7,653 nucleotides of DNA, from contig JAGUXE010000118.1 in NCBI GenBank assembly GCA_020061995.1, positions 1-7,653 on the forward strand. The letters are read 5' to 3'. Under the pieces are notes generated by a model that was given only the letters and a program-made list of their open reading frames with translations, did not search any database and was not told the DNA's origin. This DNA comes from Ignavibacteriales bacterium (GTDB taxonomy: Bacteria; Bacteroidota; Ignavibacteria; Ignavibacteriales; Ignavibacteriaceae). A program made the position numbers and the translations under genes. Every line of letters starts with the position of its first letter. Position 1 is the first letter of the stretch. Below are positions 1-7,152 of the stretch, one piece after another.

Positions 1-531
1 ATCTAAATTAGCAGTCGGTTCATCAGCCAACACTACCGACGGATTGTTCACGATTGCTCTTGCAACTGCGACACGCTGCTGCTGACCGCCGCTCATTTCG
101 TTCGGTCGTTTATCGGCAAGTTCTTTAATTTCAAGCTCGTCCATCAATTTTAATGCTTTGTCTTTCCTCTCTTTTTCAGGGATGCCAAGAAGCATCATAC
201 TAAATTCAACATTTTCAAGTGCGGTCAATACAGGAATTAAATTATAAGCCTGAAAAACAAATCCAAGTTTATGCAGACGGAAATTAGAAAGTTCCCCCTT
301 ACTTTTTTGTGTAATGTCATCATTTTGGAAAAACACTTTTCCGCTTGTGGGTTTATCGAGTGCTCCAATTAGATTGAGAAGAGTTGTCTTTCCGGAACCG
401 GATGGTCCTGCGATCACTAAATAATCTCCTTTATTAACGCTCAGGTCAACTCCCCTTAATGCGTGAACAGGAATACTGTTGTCATCGTAAGTTTTTTCAA
501 GTTTTTCGGTTCTTATAATTTCCATTTTCAT
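1..531 (-). CDS. LolD/MacB-type ABC transporter ATP-binding protein (3' part outside window)
   Basis: This is the ATP-hydrolysing subunit of an ABC transporter that would act on the inner face of the cytoplasmic membrane with the permeases encoded just upstream. The visible 177 residues contain Walker A GPSGSGKT (about 42-49), the Q-loop glutamine in FVFQAYN (94), the signature MSGGQQQR (146-153), Walker B VVLADEP (166-172) and the start of the D-loop, where the window ends; the H-loop and C-terminus are missing. The spacing and the MSGGQQQR/ADEPTANLD wording fit the LolD/MacB/FtsE group, which powers mechanotransmission-type permeases. Two in-frame ATGs (529-531 and 523-525) could start it; I chose the outer one, which lies 11 bp after the permease stop. 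No clear Shine-Dalgarno motif is present. Family assignment is firm; the transported substrate is inference from the neighbouring LolA-like gene. Confidence 0.95.
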   Translation of the reverse strand, partial: MKMEIIRTEKLEKTYDDNSIPVHALRGVDLSVNKGDYLVIAGPSGSGKTTLLNLIGALDKPTSGKVFFQNDDITQKSKGELSNFRLHKLGFVFQAYNLIPVLTALENVEFSMMLLGIPEKERKDKALKLMDELEIKELADKRPNEMSGGQQQRVAVARAIVNNPSVVLADEPTANLD

Positions 532-542
532 TCTATTAATTT

Positions 543-1757
543 TTAAACATATCTAACTGCATAAACAGGTTGCAAACGAATTGCTCTAAACGCCGGATAT
601 ATTGCACCGAGAACAACAATAAAAGGTATAATTATTATCATAGTGATAATATTTTCGATTGAGAGATAAGGATAAATAATTGCGCCCACTCCATATGAAT
701 CCAAACCTTCCGCAAAAACACTAAAATCAATTCCGGTAATAGAAATCGGGTAATGTATCAACAAGCCAATAATTAGTCCGGCAATGGTTCCAATTACCCC
801 GATTATGAATGCCTCAAAAACAATCATCAGGAAAAGTTTTGAGTTTTTCATTCCGATTGACATTAGAACACCGAACTCATTTATTCTTTCAAATACCGAC
901 ATCAACATTACATTAATTATTCCAAATATAAGTGCAAGCCCAATAATGAGATCAAGGACTATCATAGATTCTTTATACATATCTATAGTTACAACGAGTA
1001 ATGGTAATAAATCTTCGTAAGTTAATATTTCGAATTCATCACCTAATTCATTAATTAGATTGGTTTTTATTTCTGTGACTTTCTTCTGGTTAGTTGTTAT
1101 TATTGCGAATTCGTGGACGTTATCATTCAGATTGAGCATATTTTGTATATTATCTGAATCGATATATATAAAAATCCTGTCAAAATCTGAGCTGAAAGTT
1201 GTATAAAGTCCAACGATCCTGAAAGCGTCTGAGCCAATTTTTCCGTCGGTTCTGGTTGCCATCGCTACAATTTTATCGCCGATGGAGACGTTAAGTTTTT
1301 CTGCCAATTTTTTTCCGATCACAATTTCTCTGTCGCTTCCTGTTAGATAGGTTCCTTCTACTATTGAATTTTTTATTTGTGTTATGTTTTGCTCTTTATT
1401 TGCATCAATACCGTTAATATAAACTCCTGATGAATTATAAGCACTGCTGAGAAGTCCGAATGTGATTACCCGTTTGCTGTAATGCTCGACTTGTGGATTA
1501 TTCTTTAAGACAGATTCAATTTTTTCTGCATCATCGATGTAACTTTTAACAACCTTGTTGTCGTTAAATCCTTTTTTATGAATTTGAATGTGAGAAATAT
1601 TAGAACTTATCTGATTGAACAACATTTGCCGAAGCATTCCGGTAGTTAAACCATCGCTAAAAATAAGGGCAACAATTCCTACCAATATCGATCCCAAAAC
1701 GATTACTGATCGTCTTTTATTTCTCCAAATATTTCGCCAGGCAAGTTTGAATAACAT
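543..1757 (-). CDS. MacB/LolC-type ABC transporter permease (second of a pair)
   Basis: This 404-residue inner-membrane permease has the four-helix layout of the MacB/LolC/FtsX class. A cytoplasmic start KLAWRNIWRNKRR is followed by TM1 (about 16-36), a periplasmic domain (about 37-262) and a C-terminal FtsX domain with TMs near 266-288, 307-336 and 369-389. The motif FERINEFGVLMSIGM (289-303) sits where the family's coupling helix contacts the ATPase. It lies 172 bp downstream of a paralogous permease gene and 11 bp before the ATPase gene, so the two permeases probably form a LolC/LolE-like heterodimer. Family knowledge says such complexes pull lipoproteins or other hydrophobic molecules from the outer leaflet by periplasmic movement rather than by a transmembrane channel. 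The start is the ATG preceding LFKLAWRN, matching the paralogue's N-terminus. The upstream gap contains inverted repeats, which may alter its expression relative to the first permease. Confidence 0.93.
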   Translation of the reverse strand: MLFKLAWRNIWRNKRRSVIVLGSILVGIVALIFSDGLTTGMLRQMLFNQISSNISHIQIHKKGFNDNKVVKSYIDDAEKIESVLKNNPQVEHYSKRVITFGLLSSAYNSSGVYINGIDANKEQNITQIKNSIVEGTYLTGSDREIVIGKKLAEKLNVSIGDKIVAMATRTDGKIGSDAFRIVGLYTTFSSDFDRIFIYIDSDNIQNMLNLNDNVHEFAIITTNQKKVTEIKTNLINELGDEFEILTYEDLLPLLVVTIDMYKESMIVLDLIIGLALIFGIINVMLMSVFERINEFGVLMSIGMKNSKLFLMIVFEAFIIGVIGTIAGLIIGLLIHYPISITGIDFSVFAEGLDSYGVGAIIYPYLSIENIITMIIIIPFIVVLGAIYPAFRAIRLQPVYAVRYV

Positions 1758-1791
1758 AGAATAATTTACTTGAATGTTATAAGATATTTTA

Positions 1792-1893
1792 AACTGTTGA
1801 AACAGTTAATATGATTGTAGGTTTTGACTAACCCACGACTTAAGTCGTGGGTTAAGAAAATCCTGTTAATACCTAAAACCGTTTTAACGGTTT
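1792..1893. repeat. Cluster of three inverted repeats, REP-like
   Basis: Three separate palindromes lie in the 172-bp gap between the two permease genes. The first has arms AACTGTT/AACAGTT around a 2-base GA (1792-1807). The second is a perfect 26-bp palindrome (1829-1854) with half-site TAACCCACGACTT. The third has arms AAACCGTT/AACGGTTT around TT (1876-1893). The first and third differ mainly at one stem pair (AACTGTT against AACCGTT), so they may be related copies flanking the central palindrome. No run of T follows on either strand in the manner of an intrinsic terminator, and the downstream permease gene belongs to the same transporter. From memory, palindromes of this wording are common between genes in Bacteroidota-like genomes and resemble REP elements moved by Y1 (RAYT) transposases; copy number cannot be seen here. 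They could also stabilise the upstream mRNA. Confidence 0.75.
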
Positions 1894-1929
1894 CTAAAAA
1901 TGTTTTATTCATTTGAATATTCAGATTCC

Positions 1930-3159
1930 TCACGTATATCTTATTCCTTTCAATGGTTCCAGTTTATATACTTTGTAAACCGGATAAATACAAGCAAGTA
2001 ATGAAATAACTAAAATCGATAGTGATGTATTAATAAATATCGAGAGCTGAAGTGTTGATTCGATTACCGGCAGCCACCCAAATTCCTCGTACATTGAGGC
2101 GAATTCACCGCCAAATTCAATCGGATTGAATACGATATATAAATTAATGAAGTAACCTATTATATTTCCGATTATCAATCCAATTATTGTAATGTAGATA
2201 GCCTCTAAAAAAATTAAATAAACTAATTTTCGATTTAACATTCCTATCGAAAGTGTAACTCCGAATTCGCGAAATCTTTCAGTAACCGACATTAGAACTG
2301 TGTTTAAAATTCCAAAAGTGACAATAACTATCAAGATGCCCAAGAAAAATATTCCGGAAACATTATCGAACTCGATAGATTGTTTAAAGTCGGGCATTAT
2401 TTCTTCCCAGGAAAGGACTTTTAAATTTTCATCTGAGATCTTTTCTTTTAATTCCTCTTGTACTTCAGGTATTTTGTATAAATCGTCTAATGATATAGCA
2501 AAACTATTAATTCGATTATACATACCGAGTAATTCCTGTGCTGTTCGCAGACCGATGCAAACCGCCATACCATCAAATTCAGGTGAGCCAAGTTTTATTG
2601 TTCCCACAATCTTAAATTTCAAGTTACCCAGGGAGCCATCGAAACCCTGAGATAAAATTATTGCCTCATCTCCGATTTTTGCATTTAAGTTCTGGAGCAA
2701 TTTGTATCCAATAACTATTTCATTTGTGGAATCACTCAGGAAAAATTTTCCATCTTTTACTTTATTCATTATTGTTGAAACTGTCTTTTCCTTTTCGGGA
2801 ATGATACCAAATATCGCCGCTCCTTGGGAATTATCCCGAAAACTTATTAATCCTTCCGAAAGAACTCGTGGGGCATATCCTTTTATTTCAGATATATTTT
2901 CAACTGTTGTTATTAAATCTTCACGAGGGATAAAGCTTTTATTGACGGAAGGATTTCCCTGATACCCTCTTTGCTGAATTTGTAAGTATCCTGTGAATAA
3001 TCCAACAATATTTTTAATATTGACCTCGTAGGTTCCAAGCTGGATTCCGCGCATAGCAATTGAAGCAAAGGTTGCAAATGAAATTGCAAGAAGTGTCAGA
3101 AGTGAACGCCTTTTATTTCGCCAAATATTTCTCCAGGCAAGTTTTAGAAGTAATTTCAT
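1930..3159 (-). CDS. MacB/LolC-type ABC transporter permease (first of a pair)
   Basis: This 409-residue protein is a paralogue of the permease encoded after it. It starts with KLAWRNIWRNKRRS, then TM1 (about 18-38), a large periplasmic domain (about 39-265) and three C-terminal TMs (about 268-290, 312-340 and 375-395). The cytoplasmic motif TERFREFGVTLSIGM (293-307) is equivalent to the coupling helix of LolC/LolE and MacB. Its ATG overlaps the stop codon of the LolA-like gene by one base (TAATG), so translation is probably coupled to that gene. The two permeases plus the ATPase match the LolCDE composition, and a heterodimer is the natural inference. An alternative is a MacB-like or other lipid/antibiotic exporter, but no membrane-fusion protein gene is visible in the window, which favours lipoprotein or lipid extraction. 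The substrate is not determined by sequence alone. Confidence 0.93.
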   Translation of the reverse strand: MKLLLKLAWRNIWRNKRRSLLTLLAISFATFASIAMRGIQLGTYEVNIKNIVGLFTGYLQIQQRGYQGNPSVNKSFIPREDLITTVENISEIKGYAPRVLSEGLISFRDNSQGAAIFGIIPEKEKTVSTIMNKVKDGKFFLSDSTNEIVIGYKLLQNLNAKIGDEAIILSQGFDGSLGNLKFKIVGTIKLGSPEFDGMAVCIGLRTAQELLGMYNRINSFAISLDDLYKIPEVQEELKEKISDENLKVLSWEEIMPDFKQSIEFDNVSGIFFLGILIVIVTFGILNTVLMSVTERFREFGVTLSIGMLNRKLVYLIFLEAIYITIIGLIIGNIIGYFINLYIVFNPIEFGGEFASMYEEFGWLPVIESTLQLSIFINTSLSILVISLLACIYPVYKVYKLEPLKGIRYT

Positions 3160-3161
3160 TA
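3157..3161 (-). promoter_or_regulatory. TAATG stop/start overlap coupling lolA-like and permease genes
   Basis: The stop TAA (3159-3161) of the LolA-like gene and the ATG (3157-3159) of the first permease share one base. Such an overlap lets a terminating ribosome restart directly and usually keeps two partners at linked levels. This supports a functional link between the periplasmic carrier and the ABC transporter. Confidence 0.7.
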
Positions 3162-3902
3162 ATTACCCCGTTCAAGTTCTTGGAATGAGAATAACCTGTC
3201 ACTGATTTTAATGTCAAACTTTACATCAATCAATTCAAATGATGTACGATGATCAGGTTTTGTTTTGTTGTACATACTCCATTTAGCGGGTAATTTTCTC
3301 CCATGAAAATCTTTTATATCAGAAAAGACCATAAGCCTGATTAATTTCCCTTTTTCATCATAATATTCAATGTTAGATGGAAGGTAATCTTTTTTACGAA
3401 CCCAATAATATATTTTCCCCCACACGACGGGTGCTTCGGGTTTTGGTATTAGTTCTATCTTCCAACATTTTTCATTATTGATTTCCTCCTCGGTTAACAA
3501 CTTTAAATCATAGTCATCAACTAAATTGGATTCACGGACAATATCATCATTAGTAAAATCAGAACCATTCCACGACTGCAGCATCATCGACGGAGGGATT
3601 TTGATTGTCGTCTCAGTATTTTTGAGATACAACCACATTTCATTTTTAATTTTGAGAGTTTTATTTCCAGCTTCCTTTTTGGGAGATTTGATTATGATGA
3701 GAGCTTTTTCGTTTCCGACCCACCAACTATCCATCTTCAGTTCGCGTGTGTAATTCGGCGTAATCACCCGCATAACAAATGTTCCTTGACTTGTTCTGCC
3801 TTTGATGCTTTCTTCAGATTTTCTGATTATTTCTTCTGCAGTTTGGCTGAAACAACTTAAGAAGATAGATACCGTCAAGGCAACATTAAGAAATATTTTC
3901 AT
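3159..3902 (-). CDS. LolA-like outer membrane lipoprotein-sorting protein
   Basis: This 247-residue exported protein resembles the family annotated as 'outer membrane lipoprotein-sorting protein' (LolA-like, PF17131 type), whose members form a half-barrel that shields acyl chains in the periplasm. An N-terminal signal (MKIFLNVALTVSIFLSC) leads into TAEEIIRKSEE. Family-like blocks follow: IIKSPKKEAGNKTLKIKNEMWLY (about 70-92), IPPSMMLQSWNGSDFTNDD (102-120), DIVRES, and the C-terminal FDIKISDRLFSF (229-240). Cys17 follows FLS, so a lipoprotein signal is possible, but the lipobox is weak and ordinary cleavage near FSQ-TAE is as likely. It is followed with a one-base overlap by two permeases and then an ATPase, which fits a carrier receiving cargo from that transporter. 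Relatives also occur next to RND/MMPL transporters, so the cargo may be a lipid rather than a lipoprotein. It is not a canonical LolA. Confidence 0.88.
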   Translation of the reverse strand: MKIFLNVALTVSIFLSCFSQTAEEIIRKSEESIKGRTSQGTFVMRVITPNYTRELKMDSWWVGNEKALIIIKSPKKEAGNKTLKIKNEMWLYLKNTETTIKIPPSMMLQSWNGSDFTNDDIVRESNLVDDYDLKLLTEEEINNEKCWKIELIPKPEAPVVWGKIYYWVRKKDYLPSNIEYYDEKGKLIRLMVFSDIKDFHGRKLPAKWSMYNKTKPDHRTSFELIDVKFDIKISDRLFSFQELERGN

Positions 3903-3911
3903 ACAATTGAT

Positions 3912-5300
3912 TTATACGTTTAAATTCAACACCAACAATTTTTTCTCAGTCATCTCTTCAATCGCATACTTTATACCCTCTCTTCCAAGTCCTGAGTCTT
4001 TGATCCCTCCATACGGCATGTGGTCGATACGGTAAGTCGGAAAGTCATTCACTACCGCACCGCCCACTTCTAAATTTTCATAAGTATAAAATATATTTTT
4101 GAAATCATTAGAGAAGATGCCCGCCTGCAAGCCGTATTTACTGTTATTTACTTCACTGACTGCGTCTTCAATATTCGTAAACGTGTGTAATGTCACCACC
4201 GGTCCAAATATCTCCTCGCAAACAACTTTCATATCGTTCCGCGTACTAGTTAGAATTGTTGGTTCTATCAGTAAGCCGTTTCTTTTACCACCTGCGAGTA
4301 ATTTTGCACCGTTTGATATTGCTCCGTTAATCCACGACTCAATGCGGTCGGCGGCAGTTTTATCTATCAAAGGTCCGACGATTGTATCGTCTTCTAACGG
4401 ATTGCCGTATTTTGTTACATTTGTTGCGGCGATAAAGTTCTCTGTAAACGTTTCGGCAATTTCTTTATGGAGATAAATCCGCTGAACTTTTATACAACTT
4501 TGACCGGCTTGTCCGTAAGCGCCAAGGGCGATCCGTTTTGCTGCTTGAACGACATCAGCAGTTTTATCTACAATCACCGCAGCATTTCCGCCCAACTCAA
4601 GAACAACTTTCTTTTTCCCTGCAATTGTTTTCAAATACCAGCCAACTTGAGCGCTTCCGGTAAAAGTAAGCATCTTAAAACGATCGTCTTTAACCATTCT
4701 TTCGGCTAATTTGTTTGTCGTCGGTAAAATATTTATCATTCCAGCCGGCGCACTGGCTTCGAGAATTATTTTACCGAGTATCAAAGCAAGCAGCGGGGCT
4801 TGCGGGGCTGGTTTGAGAACCATCGTATTGCCGGTTGCAATGCAAGGCGCGACTTTGTGAGCGACAAGGTTGAGCGGAAAGTTAAAAGGAGTAATCGCCA
4901 AGATCGGACCAATGGGAAAATTTCGAACTATTCCGAAGCGTTTTTCTGAATGCGAAGCAAGGTCGAGCGGAATGGTCTCTCCACCGATGCGTTTGGCTTC
5001 TTCGGAAGCGTATTTGAATGTGAAGATTGCGCGCTCGAGTTCCGACCTTGAATACATTATCGGTTTGCCGCTTTCTAACGTCATTAAACGAGCAAGCTCT
5101 TCTTTTCGCGCCGAAAGTATATTTGAGATTGAATCTAATATCGCGGCGCGTCTGTAGGAAGGTAAAATTTTTGTTGTGTGAAAAGCGCTTTGAGCCGTTG
5201 AAATAGCTTCTTCAATATCAGACTCTCCGGCAAGATTTATTTCAGCAACAACTTCGTTAGTAAATGGATTGACGATTATAAAAGGATATCCAGTTTTCAT
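3912..5300 (-). CDS. NAD(P)-dependent aldehyde dehydrogenase
   Basis: This cytoplasmic enzyme oxidises an aldehyde to a carboxylic acid with NAD(P)+. With the start chosen here it has 462 residues, close to the usual size. Visible catalytic features are the oxyanion Asn in TPFNFP (140), the cofactor-binding Lys in VLKPA (163), FTGS (213-216), the general-base Glu in LELGGN (235), the nucleophile Cys in GQSC (269) and the cofactor-ribose Glu in EEIFGP (363). The overall wording resembles the lactaldehyde dehydrogenase-like/ALDH family 21 group, which also includes phosphonoacetaldehyde and sulfoacetaldehyde enzymes; the substrate cannot be named. The frame is open to an ATG at 5345, but that start would overlap proS by 44 bases and add 15 unconserved residues. 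The ATG at 5298-5300 follows the proS stop by one base and gives the normal MKTGYPFIIVNPFTNE start. The next gene begins 9 bp after its stop. Confidence 0.93.
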   Translation of the reverse strand: MKTGYPFIIVNPFTNEVVAEINLAGESDIEEAISTAQSAFHTTKILPSYRRAAILDSISNILSARKEELARLMTLESGKPIMYSRSELERAIFTFKYASEEAKRIGGETIPLDLASHSEKRFGIVRNFPIGPILAITPFNFPLNLVAHKVAPCIATGNTMVLKPAPQAPLLALILGKIILEASAPAGMINILPTTNKLAERMVKDDRFKMLTFTGSAQVGWYLKTIAGKKKVVLELGGNAAVIVDKTADVVQAAKRIALGAYGQAGQSCIKVQRIYLHKEIAETFTENFIAATNVTKYGNPLEDDTIVGPLIDKTAADRIESWINGAISNGAKLLAGGKRNGLLIEPTILTSTRNDMKVVCEEIFGPVVTLHTFTNIEDAVSEVNNSKYGLQAGIFSNDFKNIFYTYENLEVGGAVVNDFPTYRIDHMPYGGIKDSGLGREGIKYAIEEMTEKKLLVLNLNV

Positions 5301-5304
5301 TTCA
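5298..5304 (-). promoter_or_regulatory. proS stop / aldehyde dehydrogenase start junction (TGAAATG)
   Basis: The proS stop TGA (5302-5304) is separated from the preferred dehydrogenase ATG (5298-5300) by one base. The only purine-rich stretch upstream is GAAAGA, a weak ribosome-binding candidate, so re-initiation by ribosomes finishing proS is likely. This junction is the main reason for choosing the shorter dehydrogenase start. Confidence 0.65.
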
Positions 5305-6999
5305 ATCTTTCGAGTAAAATTGTTTGATGAAACCGAGTAAATCATCTATTCCGACAATTTGCCGCTCGCCGGTTCTTCGGTCTTTCACTTCAACATTTCC
5401 GTTAACAATATTCTTCTCTCCGACAATAACTTGCAGTGGCATACCGAGCAAGTCGGCATCCTTGAATTTAAAACCGGGACTTACATTCGACCTGTCGTCG
5501 TATAGAACTTCTATTTTATTCTCTAATAGTCTATCGTATATTTTTTCCGATACCTTAACAACGCTCTCGACGTTAGAATTCACTAATACCTGATGCACGT
5601 GGAATGGAGTGATAGATTTATTCCAGATAATTCCAAATTTATCGTGGTTTTGTTCTATGTTGCAAGCGATAATTCTTTCAACGCCAATACCGTAACTTCC
5701 CATTATTATCAGTTTCTGTTCGCCTTTCTCATCAAGAAACAGAGCGTTAAGCGCATCGGAGTATTTGGTTCCAAGTTTAAAAATGTGACCCAACTCTATT
5801 GCGTTGACGATTCGAAGTGGTTTATTGCAATTAACGCACGGCTCGTTCGCGGCAACTGTTCGCAGGTCGTAGTAACCATCAACTTTTACATCGCGCAGCA
5901 AATCTATATTACCGATGTGGTAATCATTTTTATTCATTCCGCTGATTAAGTTGTTCGCATCCTCAAGACGCTTGTCAGCGATTATCTTAAAACCATTCAA
6001 TCCGATGGGACCGATCGAGCCGGCGTCAGCGCCTGTTAGTTCAGCAAGCTCATCGGAATGCACAGGTCTTGCATTCTGTCCGAGTATTGCTTGAAGCTTT
6101 GTCTCATTGAGTTGGTCGTTCCCCATCATTAAAATTAACACTGGAGTATTTCCTTGCATATAGACCAACGATTTTGCCAGTATCTTTTCATCAACCTTCA
6201 AAAATTCCAGCAACTCGTCAATTGTTTTTACGTTAGGTGTATGAATTTCTTTCAGTGGCAAGCTTTCGTTGTGCCTTACAGCTTTTGCGACGTTAGATGT
6301 AGCAATTTCTAAGTTCGCAGCATAACCGCAGTTATCACAGATTGCGCAGGTATCTTCCCCCGATTCCGATTCACACATAAACTCCTGTGAACCGCTTCCA
6401 CCCATCGCACCGCTGGATGCGCCGACCACAAAGAATTTTAAACCTGCGCGACTGAAAATATTTCTATAAGCTTCGGCATGTGCGTCGTAACTCTTATCGA
6501 GCCCATCCCAGGATGAATCCAGACTGTATGAATCCTTCATTATGAATTGTCTGCCTCGTAGAACTCCCGACCTTGGACGCGGTTCGTTTCTGAATTTAGA
6601 TTGGATTTGATACCATATCTGTGGTAAGTCTTTGTATGATTCAATATGGTTTGCGGCAATCCAACCGATTACTTCTTCGTGAGTCGGAGCCAATACAAGC
6701 GGACGGCTTTTCAAGTGAAACATCGTATCGCCAAATGCTTCTACACGTCCGGTCCTTTCCCAAAGTTCAATTGGGTTGAGTGCGGGAAGATGAAATTCCT
6801 GTCCACCGATAGCATCCATTTCTTCACGAATCAAAACCATTACATTTTTCATAACTTTGTAACCCAGTGGGAGAAAAGCGAACACACCCGCAGCAAGTTG
6901 ACGCATTAATCCTGCACGTAACATTAATTGATGGCTCGGAATCGAAGCATCCGAAGGAATTTCTTTTAAGGTTGGAATAAAACTTTTTGATAAGCGCAT
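5302..6999 (-). CDS. proS: Prolyl-tRNA synthetase, bacterial type with editing domain
   Basis: ProRS joins proline to tRNA-Pro in the cytoplasm. At 565 residues it has the usual length of the bacterial form carrying an inserted editing (INS, YbaK-like) domain. The class II core shows a motif 1 region around IREEMDAIGGQEFHLPAL (57-73), the proline-site APTHEE (104-109), motif 2 FRNEPRPRSGVLRGRQF (136-152) and motif 3 GSYGIGVER (434-442). The INS domain spans roughly 225-405; Lys276 in AKSLVY is the likely equivalent of the editing lysine known from E. coli, and GSIGP (327-331) is a plausible GxxxP loop. The C-terminal part (about 465-565) is the anticodon-binding domain. CDNC (221-224) and CVNC (388-391) bracket the INS domain and may bind a metal. 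The ATG at 6999 gives the standard MRLSKSFIPTLKE start but has no clear Shine-Dalgarno motif. The gene begins 79 bp after the tRNA-Arg gene on the same strand. Confidence 0.98.
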   Translation of the reverse strand: MRLSKSFIPTLKEIPSDASIPSHQLMLRAGLMRQLAAGVFAFLPLGYKVMKNVMVLIREEMDAIGGQEFHLPALNPIELWERTGRVEAFGDTMFHLKSRPLVLAPTHEEVIGWIAANHIESYKDLPQIWYQIQSKFRNEPRPRSGVLRGRQFIMKDSYSLDSSWDGLDKSYDAHAEAYRNIFSRAGLKFFVVGASSGAMGGSGSQEFMCESESGEDTCAICDNCGYAANLEIATSNVAKAVRHNESLPLKEIHTPNVKTIDELLEFLKVDEKILAKSLVYMQGNTPVLILMMGNDQLNETKLQAILGQNARPVHSDELAELTGADAGSIGPIGLNGFKIIADKRLEDANNLISGMNKNDYHIGNIDLLRDVKVDGYYDLRTVAANEPCVNCNKPLRIVNAIELGHIFKLGTKYSDALNALFLDEKGEQKLIIMGSYGIGVERIIACNIEQNHDKFGIIWNKSITPFHVHQVLVNSNVESVVKVSEKIYDRLLENKIEVLYDDRSNVSPGFKFKDADLLGMPLQVIVGEKNIVNGNVEVKDRRTGERQIVGIDDLLGFIKQFYSKD

Positions 7000-7019
7000 A
7001 TTTAAGATTTTGGATTTAA

Positions 7020-7055
7020 CCCGCCCGACTGAACGACGTTAGTCGTTCGGGCGGG
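7020..7055. repeat. Bulged GC-rich palindrome between tRNA-Arg and proS
   Basis: A 9-bp outer stem (CCCGCCCGA at 7020-7028 with 7047-7055) and a 5-bp inner stem (ACGAC at 7033-7037 with GTCGT at 7042-7046) enclose a GTTA loop, with four unpaired bases CTGA (7029-7032) on one arm. Read on the minus strand it matches the palindrome at 7388-7436, including the position of the four-base bulge. No T-run follows on the minus strand, so it is not a clear intrinsic terminator for the tRNA. It is best described as a REP-like element; it is far more GC-rich than its surroundings. Confidence 0.8.
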
Positions 7056-7078
7056 GATTTTAGACTTAAACTCTTTTG

Positions 7079-7152
7079 TACCCCCGAGAGGATTTGAACC
7101 TCCGACCAACGGTTTAGGAAACCGCTGCTCTATCCAACTGAGCTACGGGGGC
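7079..7152 (-). tRNA. tRNA-Arg (anticodon CCT)
   Basis: A full cloverleaf folds on the minus strand: acceptor GCCCCCG/CGGGGGT (one terminal G-T wobble), D-stem GCTC/GAGC with an AGTTGGATA loop, anticodon stem GCGGT/ACCGT with loop TTCCTAA, variable TGGTC, and T-stem GGAGG/CCTCT with loop TTCAAAT. Loop position gives anticodon CCT, reading the AGG arginine codon. The total is 74 nt with discriminator A; the 3' CCA is not encoded (CAAAA follows). Upstream only 8 bp separate it from the stop of a GIY-YIG-like frame. The first 34 nt are repeated, in pieces, beyond that frame at 7376-7549. The gene looks intact and functional, but its promoter must lie inside or beyond the GIY-YIG frame. Confidence 0.97.

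Noticed and set aside
1829..1854. Operator for a dimeric regulator or a terminator
   Set aside because: The palindrome is perfect and continuous, is flanked by two further hairpins and lies inside an operon; no T-run follows, and the pattern suits an interspersed repeat better. A regulator site cannot be fully excluded.
4099..4476. Plus-strand reading frames antisense to the dehydrogenase, proS and permease genes
   Set aside because: They lie opposite strongly conserved coding sequence, have no plausible start context and give composition-driven translations.
5301..5345. Longer aldehyde dehydrogenase starting at 5345
   Set aside because: It would overlap proS by 44 bases and add 15 residues unlike the family's usual start; the ATG at 5298-5300 sits one base after the proS stop and gives the normal N-terminus.
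7020..7055. Intrinsic terminator of tRNA-Arg
   Set aside because: The stem is strong, but on the minus strand it is followed by TTAAATCC rather than a run of T, and the same palindrome family occurs inside the tRNA relic.
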